From Podochytrium sp. JEL0797 (taxonomy: Eukaryota > Chytridiomycota > Chytridiomycetes > Chytridiales > Chytriomycetaceae), in assembly GCA_027596195.1 (NCBI GenBank), contig JADGJG010000052.1, forward strand, positions 1-59,251: 59,251 nucleotides of DNA, in the 5' to 3' direction. Below, piece after piece: positions 22,636 through 34,643 of this stretch. How positions within the stretch are numbered: position 1 is the stretch's first letter; the number at the start of each line of letters is the position of its first letter. Under the pieces are notes generated by a model, which was not told the origin of the DNA, searched no databases, and worked only from the letters and a program-made list of their open reading frames with translations. The position numbers and the translations under genes were made by a program.

Positions 22636-25600
22636 TCAATAATATGAATCCATCGAAAACTCGGCTGGCGCCAAAATAAACGCGACCATCAAAACCCCAT
22701 ATGCAAACAACAACATGCTTCCCTTGAAATAATTCGATTTGCCTTCGATGTATAGATATGTGACGGTGAAAACGCCAAACAGAACGGCAATCACGTCCCA
22801 TCGCGGGAAAATAAGAGTGAACGTGTCCTGTCGTGTTTTGCGTTTCAAATTGTGCGAGAGGCAGAAACAAATGAATTGCAAAGAGTTACTTTACCTTGTT
22901 TGGTGGGACATTCAACGAGGCGTACGCGTTGGGGCCACTCGCAAATGCGTCGTACAGTTTGATAAACATCCAGAACGGGTATTTTGACTCTGGAACTGTT
23001 TCCGTGGCTGCAATAGCTTCGAAACTGGTTCCATATTGACTCCAGAAGGCGGAAAACGCCACCAATGCCGGAATCTGGAGGAGAGCAACTTGGATTGTGT
23101 ACGCAGATCCAATTTCCAACGAGAGAGCAATGTTTCCTTGCCTCGCGAATGCAATAGCGTTGTCTGCATGAAACGAACGGGTGAATTTGGATATTCAAAA
23201 GCGGACAAACTCACAAAATTCTGTCACTGTCGGAACCAACGCAATCAGTGTCAACCCCAAAATCTTCTCATCCACCACCCACTTCCCATCCGATCCATCA
23301 CCACCGCTCGTATCAATAACGTTATCCACACAATCAATCAACACTTCAGCAATTAAACTGAAAAACAACGTGGCCAGCAACAGCACCATCCCGGATTTGC
23401 GCGTGGACCAGTTGGGGTTGTCATGCCCGCCCCCTCCATCCTCTTCCTCGGGTTCCTTCTTTTTGGCCGCGATTGCGGTCGTATCGAATCCAACCGCGCT
23501 CAATCCCGAAAACTGACGCGGCACAACCGCAACACTCGCCCTCCCCTTTCCTTTTCCCGCAACACTCGCACCCCCCACGTTCTCACTACCACTTGGACAA
23601 ACGCTTCCCTCGTCATCCGTCGTTGCCATATGATCTTGTTGCGAAAGCTTGCTCTTCTGATGCACCAATGGAGAAGGAAACGTCATCTTGACGGAGCTGC
23701 GAGGGGACTTCAAACGCGGGACAGATTGCGGATGCATCAAGGGGGACGGGAGGAGGCCAAAGGAGGATGCCATTGAGGAGTTTCGATTCACGGTGGCGGA
23801 CGGAAAACGGTCGCTCGGGGCGAGAGTGCCTGAGATGAAGCCGTGCTTGGGGGAAGTGACAGCGGTAACTGTGCTGATTCGGTACTGATGCGGGTTGTTT
23901 TGGTGGGTAAGTGATTCTTTCTGCGCGTGAAATAACAATGAAACTCACGACATGGGCCTTCTTTGGTTCAGGTGGATAAATATTCTTGGAGTGCGTTCGG
24001 AGTGTGAATAACAACCCAATCGCGTAAATAAGGACCAGAACAATCGAGCAGAAAACGACCAGTGTGCGGGTGTTGTTGTTGTAGATGGGATCGTCCGTCG
24101 CGTGAGGTTGGCGATATCTGCATCGGCGGCAATGAATCGGAAGACGGGACGCGTCTAGAAGGAAATGAGCATTTTCCTTTGAGGGGACAGCGATAAAAAA
24201 AACAAACCGAGACTACCTCCCAACCCAAATCCAACATTTGGACAATCCGCGCACTGCATTTCAAACGTCCCGTACACACTTTGGAAAAATGTTGGGCTAA
24301 AGACTCCCAAAATTGCCATAATCAACAACGTGGACGTGACCCCCGCCGCCTTCGCGTTGAACTTTTGCTCCTTTTGCGTGAGCCCTCCGAAAAACATGGC
24401 CGATCCCGGCAGTGCAAGCAAACCCGCCATAAAGCTTCCAATAATCGAGCCTTCCACCATCCGCGTTTTTCCCTGCATCAACGCGAGACAATACAACAGG
24501 ATTTCGACAATCGATCCAAATGTCGCGTTCACCACTGCACCGAGAGCCAAGGACCCCGTTTGAGCAGTGATGGAGGAAACAGCCATTCCAATCAAATAGG
24601 CCAGAGGGATGACCGAAACGAGAGCGGCGACAAAGATCACATTGTAGGATCCGATTCCCCGGTGATTCATGAGGGGCCCAAGGATGAACGAGTCGACGAG
24701 AGTGAAGAGAACGACGGCGTTGAGGTTCAAAATGATGATGTTGATTCCGTCGAATGTGAACTGTTAACAAAATTTGCGGATCAGTTCCGTGAGCGCTGGA
24801 ATCCCCAGGAAGGTTGAGGTTGGAGTCGAAAAGACGCGTTATTCACCTTATAGTACTTCCACCCCCATGCATTGTTTGTGCACAGAATCGTCCTGAACTC
24901 ACGTCTCGAGTGGTCGTCAGAATTCCCCGTCGGATTCATCAATCCAAACGCTTTCGAATCTTCACCCCAACAAGCGCGAACAGACAACGGTCTTCTGCGC
25001 GTCAGTCGAGTCAACACTGAGAAAGTCAATCTCGCCACGGGCAAGCTGAAAATGCCGAGATAACACACGACGCATACGAGAAGGTGTGAAGGGCCCAGAA
25101 TCGTAAAGGCGAGGAATCTAAACAGAAGTCCAGCCGGTCCCGCATCCAATAGTTTGTTCCATACACTGACGTGTTTGCGAGGATGAACGCGTCTCGGCAA
25201 AAGGCCAGGCGACGAAGGCAACTCGCCGTCGCTGTCGTCTGAATCCGTTTCATCAACGTCCCAGAGAACAGAAGCCATTCCGTACTCAGACTCGAGATCA
25301 GACTCGGAGTGAGCATGTGGATTCGATGGATTTCCATCCTGTCCCAAAAGTGGGTGCGTCAAGGAATCTGTATTGGCAGTCGGATGCGGGATGGAAATGA
25401 AACATCTGGATGGTCTTCGTTTCTTGATGACGCACTTTCCAAAAGGCCAAAGCATATACCGGGCGAAATTCAGGGCCAGCTGAAGAGAAGCATGAGATGT
25501 TGAAATGGCGGTCGAAAGGAGAGGCTCACCAAAACATACTGCCAGCAGCGCTCCAATTCGAAAAATGACACAGCCAAAACACGAAACGTCGACATTTCAT

Positions 25601-26368
25601 CGATCGAAAATCCCGTACATTCCACTGCGCGACGCAAATCTGCGGTCGAAGTGCGAGGGCGAGTCATCGCCATAAAATACAACCCAAAGAATCCGATGAC
25701 AGCAAACGGGAGCATCAGAACAGCAATCGCAATATAAACAAGCGAAATCCACCATCCGAATAAGAGGAACCAAAACAAATTTCCTGGGTTGAAGAAACGC
25801 GTGATGGGTTTTTGGCTCGGATCATTTGGATCTTCATGGATTGCGGCTTCCGTGACAGCATTAATCGATCGGATCTTTTGGTACAGAGCCGGCTTCCATA
25901 ATTTGAGTCCGAAAGGGCGCGACACGTTGATTGCCTGGAAGGGGGGTCGTTAATTTTGATTAGTAATAGCTGCGGCTTTCCCCCACAACTCACGTCCTGC
26001 AGATCCTTCACAGTCGCGTTCTCGGCACCTTCACCACAAAGCAATCGATCTGCATCTTCGACAGCGGCCTCGTCTTCATCCTCTTCAGCCACGAGGACGG
26101 AGTTGTTCATAATTTCATCAAACTCGTCGTCCATGCCCGTGGCATCGTCAATCAGATCTATTCGAATGCGTGAGTCAATAAAACAACAACTCATTCGAAC
26201 TAATAGTGCCTGCGGTGATTGCTGACCTTGGTGAGCTTCTGCGGGGTCCAGTTGGATACTTTCCGTCGAGGTGAACACGCCGGCTTCCTTCGACTGTGAA
26301 TTCGCGATCGCTGCTGCAATAAACACTGGATTGCTTGATGTTCCGTCTTGTGGAGGCGTGTTTGGCAT
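22636..26368 (-). CDS. VNX1: VNX1-type vacuolar/endomembrane cation/H+ antiporter
   Basis: Nine exons (26227-26368, 25994-26157, 25530-25934, 24847-25479, 24217-24760, 23949-24154, 23215-23884, 22895-23163, 22636-22827) keep phase and give 1074 residues. An acidic N-terminus precedes a YccF-like hydrophobic block (FWFLLFGWWISLVYIAIAVL), and a Ser/Asp-rich loop follows. The first sodium/calcium-exchanger repeat has GAVVNATFGSIVEILLY, and the second has LVPTVTEFYNAIAFARQGN and GSAYTIQVALLQIP. This order of YccF-like block then two exchanger repeats is that of fungal Vnx1, which exchanges Na+ or K+ for protons at the vacuole. A Lys/Glu/Gly-rich loop (about residues 610-770) separates the repeats. 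Ion choice cannot be read from sequence. Confidence 0.92.
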
Positions 26369-26655
26369 ATCCAGTCAGGACGGGTTTGTTTGGGCGAAAA
26401 AAGCTGTCAAAGTTCGACGGGGCACTCTTCGAACTTTTTTACATTAATTCCAAAGAGAAGACGGAAGGCTGAAATCGATTCGAAGCTCTAGACGCGTTGG
26501 GGGCTGATTTGAATCAAAATCAAACAGATCCAGATCGTTGCTTGATATATATTTCGTTTTGATGTTGCCGCGATCTTGAAGTACTCCTTCTCTGGACAGC
26601 ACCTTTCATTTCTTGGTCTTACGACTTCGTTTTCGATTTCAAAAAGATCGCAACA

Positions 26656-29600
26656 ATGGGCTGCGGTGCATCGAAGATTTCCAAAGCCCACGTGCTCAAC
26701 GCGACCGGCTCTTTCGAACCAGATATTCCGCAATCAGTTAACAAGCACGGTGAAACTACTGAGTCGCGGACTCCTGTCGAAATTGTCGCGAACCAGCAAA
26801 CTTCTTCATCCTTCGCTGCAGATTTACAGCAGCCAACGGCAAGCACAGTTCCCAGCAATCCTGGTCAAGGGAATGTTGTGTCGAAAGAAGTCGAAATGAT
26901 TCCCACAGTTGCCCCTGAGACAACAATACCATTGGGAATCAGTTTCGGTGATCATGAGAAATCAATTGACTCAGCTTCAGAAGAAACCCCAGAGAAGCAA
27001 AGCGACAGAGAGCCCGAAAACTCCAATGTTTACAGCAATATTTCACAAAAGCCTCAGCCTGTGGAGGAACCCTTCAACCAAAAAACTCATGGTGAAAACC
27101 TCGACGCTTCAATTCCTTTGCCTGTACCGCCAGCAGTAGATTCTTCGGTATTGGCAACTGGGGGCTCTCTTACCTCACAGGAAGAAAATTCTGAGCAGTT
27201 AAAGATTGAAGTTCACATCCCTGAATCTATTGAGCAACCTGGAACTGCTATCAAAAGTCAAACAAATAGATTGAGCACAGCAAATACAGCAAGCTCTGCA
27301 TCACTGTAAGTCATTATTATTCTTCTTGCAATTAAATTTAAGCATCATTAGTGAAAATGGGTATGTTGCACCATCCTGGCTTCGAGAACCAACTCTCTCG
27401 CCACCCCAGCAACGAGGAAGCATTGCATGCGAGTCTCAAAAACGTGGTAGCTTACTGGTGAATAGTCTTGTACGCCGGGCAAGCTCAAACCCAACATCTC
27501 CTGCAGCAATATTCATCAAACGATCTTCAATGGCATATGATGCTGCGCCAATTCCAGAAATTGCAGACACAAAAGAGGATTTACTTGATCATATTGACTT
27601 CAAGCCTGTAAAACAAGTTGTAGAGAAGCGGAGGCCTACAGTGAGTCCATTGGCTGCTGTATTTTCTCAAGACAGCCTTGACAATGAGGAGGGAGAAGAA
27701 ATTGTCTCAGTGCAGATGAATATGAAGGAAAATGGACAACTAGAGCAAGAAAATTTAGAGCAACAGATTTCTTCAAGTGGTGGGCCAAATTCAGAAAATC
27801 CAGCCAGTGTTGAAGCAATTGGTAAGATCGAAGCCATGATGCCCTTTTAATTTAATTTGGATATTTCATAGTCCCAAAGGAAGCCTTTATGTTGACTTCA
27901 GAATTGAACCAGTCAAATGGAGCTGCCAGTTCTGCCCTCAAATGCACACCCATTCATATTTCACTCCAAGCAAGTAACGAATCCCTCTTCAACCTCATAA
28001 CTCCCCAAGGTCTAGAATCATTCTCCAAAATTGACTCAAATCAGCCATATATTGCGATCTCCCATGTCTGGGGAACAGTGAAAGAATGTGATGTCACTCT
28101 TGGGCAGGGACGATTCTCAACCACTGCTCTTATCAATGAGGACTCCAACAAACGAGCCGTCTTGGATATCTTGTTCCATAAAATGACAGCTGAAACACCC
28201 ATTTGGATGGATATCTTGAGCATCAATCAGCAGAGTCCAAACGTAAAGCATGCTCAAGTTGAAATCATGGGAGAAATATATGCAAATGCGAATTTGGTTG
28301 TGGGAATTGTCCCATCTGAGCAAATTGACTTGATTGAAGCCACTTTTGAGGATATCATATGCCGGATCAAAAGAATTTGCAAAGGCCATTTAGAAGAGGG
28401 TGGGAAAAATCTACTGGATAAGAGTGATCATGTCGAAGTCACCATGCTGCCTGGAATGCAAGTTTTGGAAGAAAATCATCAGAAATTGCTTCAATTTGAA
28501 TATTTTCAAAGAGTCTGGACTATGCAGGAGTTGTTGTTAGCAAGACAGTTTGTGTACCAATCAAGCAACAAGCATTTTAATGTGAACCAAAAAGTGAAGG
28601 CTCTGGGGAAAGTTATGCATGGTACTGTATTTTATAAGCTCATTTAAAGTTAACCAAACCAACAGAAATGTACTCTGCATCCATCATTATAAATCGAGAA
28701 TATGGCAGAAAAATCATGCAGTTTCTCATGATGACAACTCCCATGTGCTGCTTCACTTGGTTCAAAACACCCTTGCTTGGAAGTGTTGGTCATTATTCCT
28801 CTTCAATCATTGCGCACATCTTCAGCTCAACAATTCGATATGCCTGTGTTCCCCATGATTATGTCTTTGCAGCACAGCTGCTGGAAAGAAACAAACTCCC
28901 TGTTGATTACAGCAGGGATCTTCAATCTGTGTTTGATGAATTTTTCATGCAAAAGCTGGTTCCCACGTTAGGCCTGTTGTCAAATCATCAGAAAATCTGT
29001 GAGCATTCACCTGAGTCCAAGTATAGTTGGAGCCTTGGAATCAACTGCAGCAAGTGCATTAACAGCTCAAGTATATATTCACGTCTTGCAACAAAAACCT
29101 GCCTGATCAGCTCCATGTCAAATAAGCATCATGACTGGATGACACCAAGAGTTGCAGCTGAATTGAGACCATATTTTCATGCAGAATCACAGCTATTGCA
29201 GGAAAATATTGATAAAATCAAAGATGACAGCTGGTTTGCCTCGCAGGATGAGTTCACAGGGAAATGGAGTAAGGTCAGTGCAAGGAATACATTCTTGGAG
29301 TCAGAAAGATTTGGCTGGTCAAGAGGAATGATGCCAGTCATTGTGGGGTTGTTGAAAATATTGGCAGATGAAGTTGTGGGAACTGAGAAAGTATTTCACA
29401 AGGAGGAACTGCCATTAGCAACAGGTATAATTGCATCATCTGGACCTGATCTAAAGCTTCAAGTTGGGGTACTTGAAATGCATGATCTGAGTAACGAATC
29501 AATCAAGATTCAGACAGTCAATGGCCATGACATTTTGACCACTGTTGTGCATGCAACAAAATTGCACAAGATTTCTTCAGTTTGGATAACAAATGCTAGA

Positions 29601-29942
29601 ATCAAGAGTGATGAAATTGAAGAGTTAAATCTGTTGAGAGAATCTGTCAATTCCAGAGGTGGGAATCATGCTCCACTGGATGAACAATTTCAGATTTGGA
29701 GCTCAACAAACAGCAAAATGGAATTTGAGCTCTACATTAGCAAATCAAACAGTCACGCATTTCTACATGATCAAGTGATTGATCTAGACAAAGTGAAACT
29801 TGTTAAATGTGAAATTGGCCAATTTGGCAGGTGGTGTTTGCTGCAAAAGCTGGCTGTTGGGTGGAGGGTCATTGCAATAGATATGTGGCCACACCAGGAA
29901 CTTCGAGATGAAAAGTCGCATTATTTAATTGATTTAGTTTAA
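26656..29942 (+). CDS. HET-domain protein with predicted acylated N-terminus
   Basis: Four exons (26656-27305, 27352-27821, 27872-28621, 28666-29942) keep phase and give 1048 residues. The N-terminus MGCGASK fits N-myristoylation at Gly2 with palmitoylation at Cys3, so membrane attachment is predicted. About 370 low-complexity Ser/Pro/Glu/Gln residues follow. A HET domain starts near residue 400 with all three family blocks: YIAISHVWG, then IWMDILSINQ with MGEIYANANLVV, then FEYFQRVWTMQELL. The last 450 residues match nothing I recognise. In Ascomycota HET domains trigger cell death after non-self recognition; a role here is inference. The 290 bases upstream contain no other gene. Confidence 0.88.
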
Positions 29943-30334
29943 AAAAACTTAGTCTACCACCTTTCTCTTTTCCATCTCTCAATGATCTGCATGAAACCTT
30001 CTGAAAAACATGAATTTAACCAATGCTGAAGCTTCATCAGAAGAATCAATTTTCAACATCATGCCAACCAGCCTATGAAGTACCATTGTTCAGGCAGACC
30101 TTAGCATACACTTATATTCCAGCCCTGGGATGATACTGTGCTAATTTCACTGCACTCAACAATCACCAGCAAGTGGGCATGAAATCCTTATACTTGTCAA
30201 AACAACCTGCTCAAATGGATCAAGGTTTCATATTCAGTTTAAGCAAGTTGAAAATGACTAGAAGCGATTAAACGATGCCAAAGAGCTGGAGAGAATTGGT
30301 TCCTGACCTAAGATTGCAAATAGAAAAGGAAAAT

Positions 30335-30407
30335 TGGAGAAGCAGGGCATTGATCCCTGTGCCTCCCGCATGCTAAGCGGGCGCTCTGCCACTTGAGCTA
30401 CATCCCC
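30335..30407 (-). tRNA. tRNA-Ala (AGC), possibly degenerate
   Basis: A 73-base cloverleaf on minus with anticodon stem CCCGC/GCGGG and loop TTAGCAT (anticodon AGC). The T-loop reads ATCAATG, so the near-invariant T54 is A, and acceptor pair 6 is T-T. Both changes hit features important for the internal promoter and folding, so it may be a decaying copy. Confidence 0.75.
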
Positions 30408-31004
30408 ATGACAAAATATCAGGGCAGTTGCTACATTATCCAAATAAATATTTAGCACTTTCCTTCTTTATTTCTCCTTGAAAGAAGGAAAAAAAAGGAT
30501 GAAAGAAAGTTTAGATGGAGAGGGATGTCCACAAACCTCGAATATGATGGAGGAAATGAAGAATGTGTGATTAATCACTGGATTTATTATGATAGGGTTA
30601 ATTCTACCAGGGGGGTTGCCAGATGCACCTCCTTCTCTCTCCTCCTTCCCTGGGAGTAGCCTATAAATTTAGAGAAAAAACTTCCCTTGAGGAAAAGATT
30701 TCTTGGCGGAATTGGTTTTGTATTTTTTTATCTTTGCTTTGATCTTTGTCCTGTAATTTCGCAACTGTTCTTACAGGTTTGGGAGTTACTTCATGCATAT
30801 GTTAATACACGGATCTTTATTGTTGCTCCCGCTCCAACTTCACAAACAAAGGCGGCCATCATTTGTTTGCTTATTCAACAAGACTTTCCACTGTTTGCCA
30901 TGCAAATGAAACTTTATCAACTCCCCGAGAGCTGACTGCTGCACTATCCAAACTATACACTCCTCATAGGTACTGGAAGTAAAGCAAATAAATGCCAACG
31001 GTCA

Positions 31005-31211
31005 TCAATAGGGGCTCCAATGCAAGCATGATGAGGTCATCAATAACATGGGCCTTCCAACCATCCCACCTCTTTTTCCCACACTGTAGACACCCTGGAC
31101 AGCTATAGAAGCACTGTTCCCAAACAAGGCCAAGTCATCAGCCACTAAAAGGTAAGGCACAATGTGCAGGGGATCTGACAGTATCAGAACTCCATGTTGA
31201 CATATCAGCAA
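31005..31211 (-). pseudogene. Possible reverse-transcriptase scrap
   Basis: A short minus-strand frame contains LLVADDLALFGNS, which resembles the catalytic (F/Y)xDD strand of LINE-type reverse transcriptases. No flanking reverse-transcriptase motifs are visible, and the aromatic residue before ADD is replaced by Val. Weak support. Confidence 0.22.
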
Positions 31212-32603
31212 TGTTTGTCTGCAATTACATCACTGCACTTCGTGTCTTTCGTCCATCTTCAATTACTGATGGAGATTGATGAGTGATCTGGTGGTTTCGC
31301 AATCATCAGGCAACTCTGACTGCACCACTGGTCGGTGACTTGATGGCCGCCATGCTCGGCTGATGAGCTAACCACCACTCCATTGATCCCATCCCTCGCA
31401 TGCCCTGCTCTCTTTCCCGGACCAGTGCCGGACCTGACAGAGACAGATGCTGCTTGGGAGTGCTGGGAACGGCTGAGTGAGAACACGCAAAATTGATTCT
31501 TGACTGGTTCAAAATTATTCCCACTACTAACTGAAGAACAAACTCAACCAACCCCCTCTGTGAGATGGGAATCTCACAACAGATTCAAGTGTTGCTGGTT
31601 GCTGTTCCTGCTCTTGAGCTTTCAACATACCCAGAGCACTCTCCTTCATGGAATCAAACACTTTTGTGTCACCTACTAATAAGTTCTCCAGTCCTGTTGG
31701 CCCAGTTCAAACATTATTGGGTGTAAAATCACAAGCTTATCGATATGTTGGGGAAAAACAAACCTGACCCCACAAATCACACTACAAACTGAAGTATTGA
31801 CGCTTTGCCCTTAAAATTACCAAATCATGGTTGCAAACAAGGACTGTCAAGAATGAAACTCACTTCACACACAATCTTGTCCTCTGTGGTTTCCTTGGAG
31901 GTGAGATCACCAGTCAATGCAGCCATTCCCAATGCCACAAAGGAGCAGTACAAATTGAGACGTAAGACCCAGTTTGTGTAGTTTCGAGATATTTGTGGCA
32001 ACCACTGTGTCATTCAAGAACGACAGATAGGTGAGGATACAGTGCAAGGTGATGCCTATCTTTCTTCCATTTTTATGCATAAAACTTTTTCAAAAAACTT
32101 TCTGCATAACTTTGGGATGCTGTGATGGATCTCGAATAAACTCTTGCCTAAACCCAATTAGGTAGGTGAATGCACTTCCATTCCACTAATTCCCATCACA
32201 CAGATACTTGCTCTTACAATTTTTCCCCCAACAATCCCCCATTTTTCTTCTCTTTCATCAATATAATAGCTTCACATGTAGCAAAATACGCGTCCAACGA
32301 TTCCAAAGACCCCCTCGGACGGAGGGCTTCAAATCCGCCGAGTATCGACAACGTTAATCAGCAGGAATTCACCTTTGCTCCGCTTCAACTCAGCCCCACT
32401 ACCAGAGCAATTGGGTGATACGTCCAAATAAATAGCCGAATAGTAGAACAAATCTTCTCCTGTTTTCGCTGACGTGGTTCAAATCGTGCTCATCTTTGAA
32501 TTTGAAATGGATCAACCTGCTTTATTTCGATAATATTACGTGGTCTCTTGCCGTAAATGATTGGCAGTGGTGGATATGGTTTTATGGTGTCGCGCCGATC
32601 AGA

Positions 32604-33068
32604 TCACTTTTCGTCCTCCGATTCTGAATCGGACTCTGATTCACTCTCCGCTTCACTCTCCGATTCACTCTCTGATTCAGAATCGCTGGATTCCTCCTCC
32701 TCCTCCTCGTCATCCTCATCATCATCCTCTGCATCCTCCCCATAGATTTCGGGATACTCCCTAAAACACAGCTGCATCTCTCTAAACTGCTCAATACAGT
32801 CAAGACCCTTGGGTTCCTCCTTGGAGTACACAAAGCACGAGAATGCAGCCTTGAACTTCTCCCCGCACGGCGGCTGGGTCATTTTGCCGAGACAAGGACA
32901 GTCCCAGTTGATCTCGCCCGTTTCGGGGTCGTAGGCCTGCGATTGCTGCGAGGCTGCATCGTCAATCTGCTCGTCCTGGGTGGGCTGGGTGGGTTCGGCG
33001 GTGGGGTCTTCGGGCGTGGGGGGCTTGGCGGCCTCGGTGGGCTGCGTGGGTGGTTGAGGTGCAGGCAT
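32604..33068 (-). CDS. MIA40: MIA40/CHCHD4 oxidoreductase of mitochondrial import
   Basis: A single-exon gene of 154 residues. After a Pro/Thr-rich N-terminus comes the redox CPC motif ([11 protein letters not shown]) and the twin CX9C core, [11 protein letters not shown] and [11 protein letters not shown], followed by FREYPEIYG. Mia40 oxidises Cys-rich proteins entering the intermembrane space together with Erv1. Unlike yeast Mia40 there is no N-terminal presequence or membrane anchor, so this is the short soluble form. The C-terminus is an extended acidic tail of alternating Ser and Glu/Asp. The start at 33068 (MPAPQPPT) is favoured because the frame upstream is non-conserved. It diverges from SEC62. 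Confidence 0.93.
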   Translation of the reverse strand: MPAPQPPTQPTEAAKPPTPEDPTAEPTQPTQDEQIDDAASQQSQAYDPETGEINWDCPCLGKMTQPPCGEKFKAAFSCFVYSKEEPKGLDCIEQFREMQLCFREYPEIYGEDAEDDDEDDEEEEEESSDSESESESESEAESESESDSESEDEK

Positions 33069-33107
33069 TCTTTGAAGTGAAAATCGAAAATCAAAAACGA
33101 AACCGAA

Positions 33108-34280
33108 ATGGGCAAAGAGGTTTGTCGACGTGGCAATTGGGCATCCCCTTCTGCCCAACTAGAAACTTAACAACACGTCCTGACATGAAACCCACCTCTT
33201 CCTAACACGAAACCCACCACCTCCTAACACGAAACCCAATGAATTAGTGCTGCGACGCCCCTTCCACCTCCACCTCCCAGCACGGCTTTGCCGCTGCCTC
33301 GGCATCCCTCCTCGCCATCGCCGCATACCTCCGCAGCCCGGAAGCCACTCTCACGGTGCGCCAGGGAACCATGGACGGACGACGGGTCGACTTCTTCAAA
33401 GGTGTCCAAATTGTTTATCACCCCACTCCGATCCCAAATCAGTTCCTGAACCCCCCTTTCTTTCGCAGGAAAACACGCCGTCAACGCCCTCCTCAGAGAC
33501 CAATACAAATCAAACCCAAAACGCCCCGAAATCGCCTCCCGCGAAGCCGGCGAAGAGCACGTCACTGAACTCCTCTCCCACAAGTTTTTCGTGCGAGTCG
33601 ACAAACAACCCAAATCAAAGTCCTTGACCCTGCAACCCGTTCAAGTCTTTTCCCCGGATGCGTACTACGTCTGGATTTACGAAAACAACCCGTGGTGGGC
33701 GAAACTCGCTGGGTTTGGAATCCTGGGTGTGATTTTCTTGGGCGTGTTGTTCCCGTTGTGGCCGTCCTTCATGAGGCAAGGCGTGTACTACTTGAGTTTG
33801 GTTGCTCTTGGACTTCTCGGCGTGTTCTTTGCTATCGCGATTGTGAGATTGATCATTTGGGTCGTGTTGAAGGTCGGAACAGGTCGCGGCGGATGGTTGT
33901 TCCCGAACTTGTTTGCCGATGTCGGTGTAATTGAGAGTTTCATTCCAACTTGGGAGTAAGTGCTTTTTGGGTTTCCCTACCTCCTCTTATTCTCGGGGTT
34001 TGCTTGTATTCGAATTGTGCCAAGGAGCATTACAATGGGAGAGGTTCCCACCCTGGTTCAGCCCGCAAAAGTCTATTACTGGACGAAAACGAGCGAAGAG
34101 ACCTTCTCATTGGCCTCCTGCATCGAAATGCATCTCCCCTCACACCCCCTTCAATCCCTAACTTGAAAAATTTGTAGATGGGACGAACCAAAGGGTGGAA
34201 AGGGCAAGTACCGCAAAGCAAAGCAAAGCGACGATGAAGGAGAAGGCGATGATGTTGCGGAAAATGGCAAGGACGAGTGA
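33108..34280 (+). CDS. SEC62: SEC62 subunit of the ER translocon
   Basis: Four exons (33108-33119, 33248-33401, 33469-33955, 34178-34280) keep phase and give 251 residues. The cytosolic domain includes [12 protein letters not shown], and [18 protein letters not shown] follows. Then come [13 protein letters not shown] and two membrane helices (about residues 125-145 and 150-175), the family arrangement. A Lys/Asp/Glu-rich tail follows. Sec62 helps post-translational protein import into the ER with Sec63. The first exon is only 12 bases (MGKE) and is inferred because no Met precedes exon 2 in frame. The start codon is 39 bases from that of MIA40 on the other strand, implying a shared promoter. 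Confidence 0.88.
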
Positions 34281-34643
34281 AACGAGAAAGGGAACCTTGT
34301 TTTTTATGGTGCGCTCTGGTAGGGATGGACATCACGGCCTCGTGAACCAATAAATGCAAAAATGAAAGATATGTTTGCGTCGAGAGATGCTGCAGACGGA
34401 CCAGAACTCCAGCGGACGGAATGGCACCGAAAGTCCACACCACGCGCGAATACGAGCGACATACGATCTGAAGTTTATTTTTCTTTCTATCAAGACGATA
34501 GGTAAGCAAGAAGGAGAGAGAGATTCGGATAATCATTTTTATTAAAACCGGTGAGAAGAAAAGGAAAGCCTCTCGACGTGCGAACCCACGAATCGCTGCA
34601 ATTCCAACTCTCGACTCGGCCTTCAAAAAACAAACTCCATTCC

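Larger units (their letters stand above)
29943..32600. other. Gene-poor stretch between HET gene and MIA40
   Basis: Apart from the tRNA-Ala-like gene and a doubtful reverse-transcriptase scrap, I find no supported gene. A short plus-strand frame at about 32270-32418 (ending PLQLSPTTRAIG) has coding-like composition but no start or partner exon. Confidence 0.5.
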
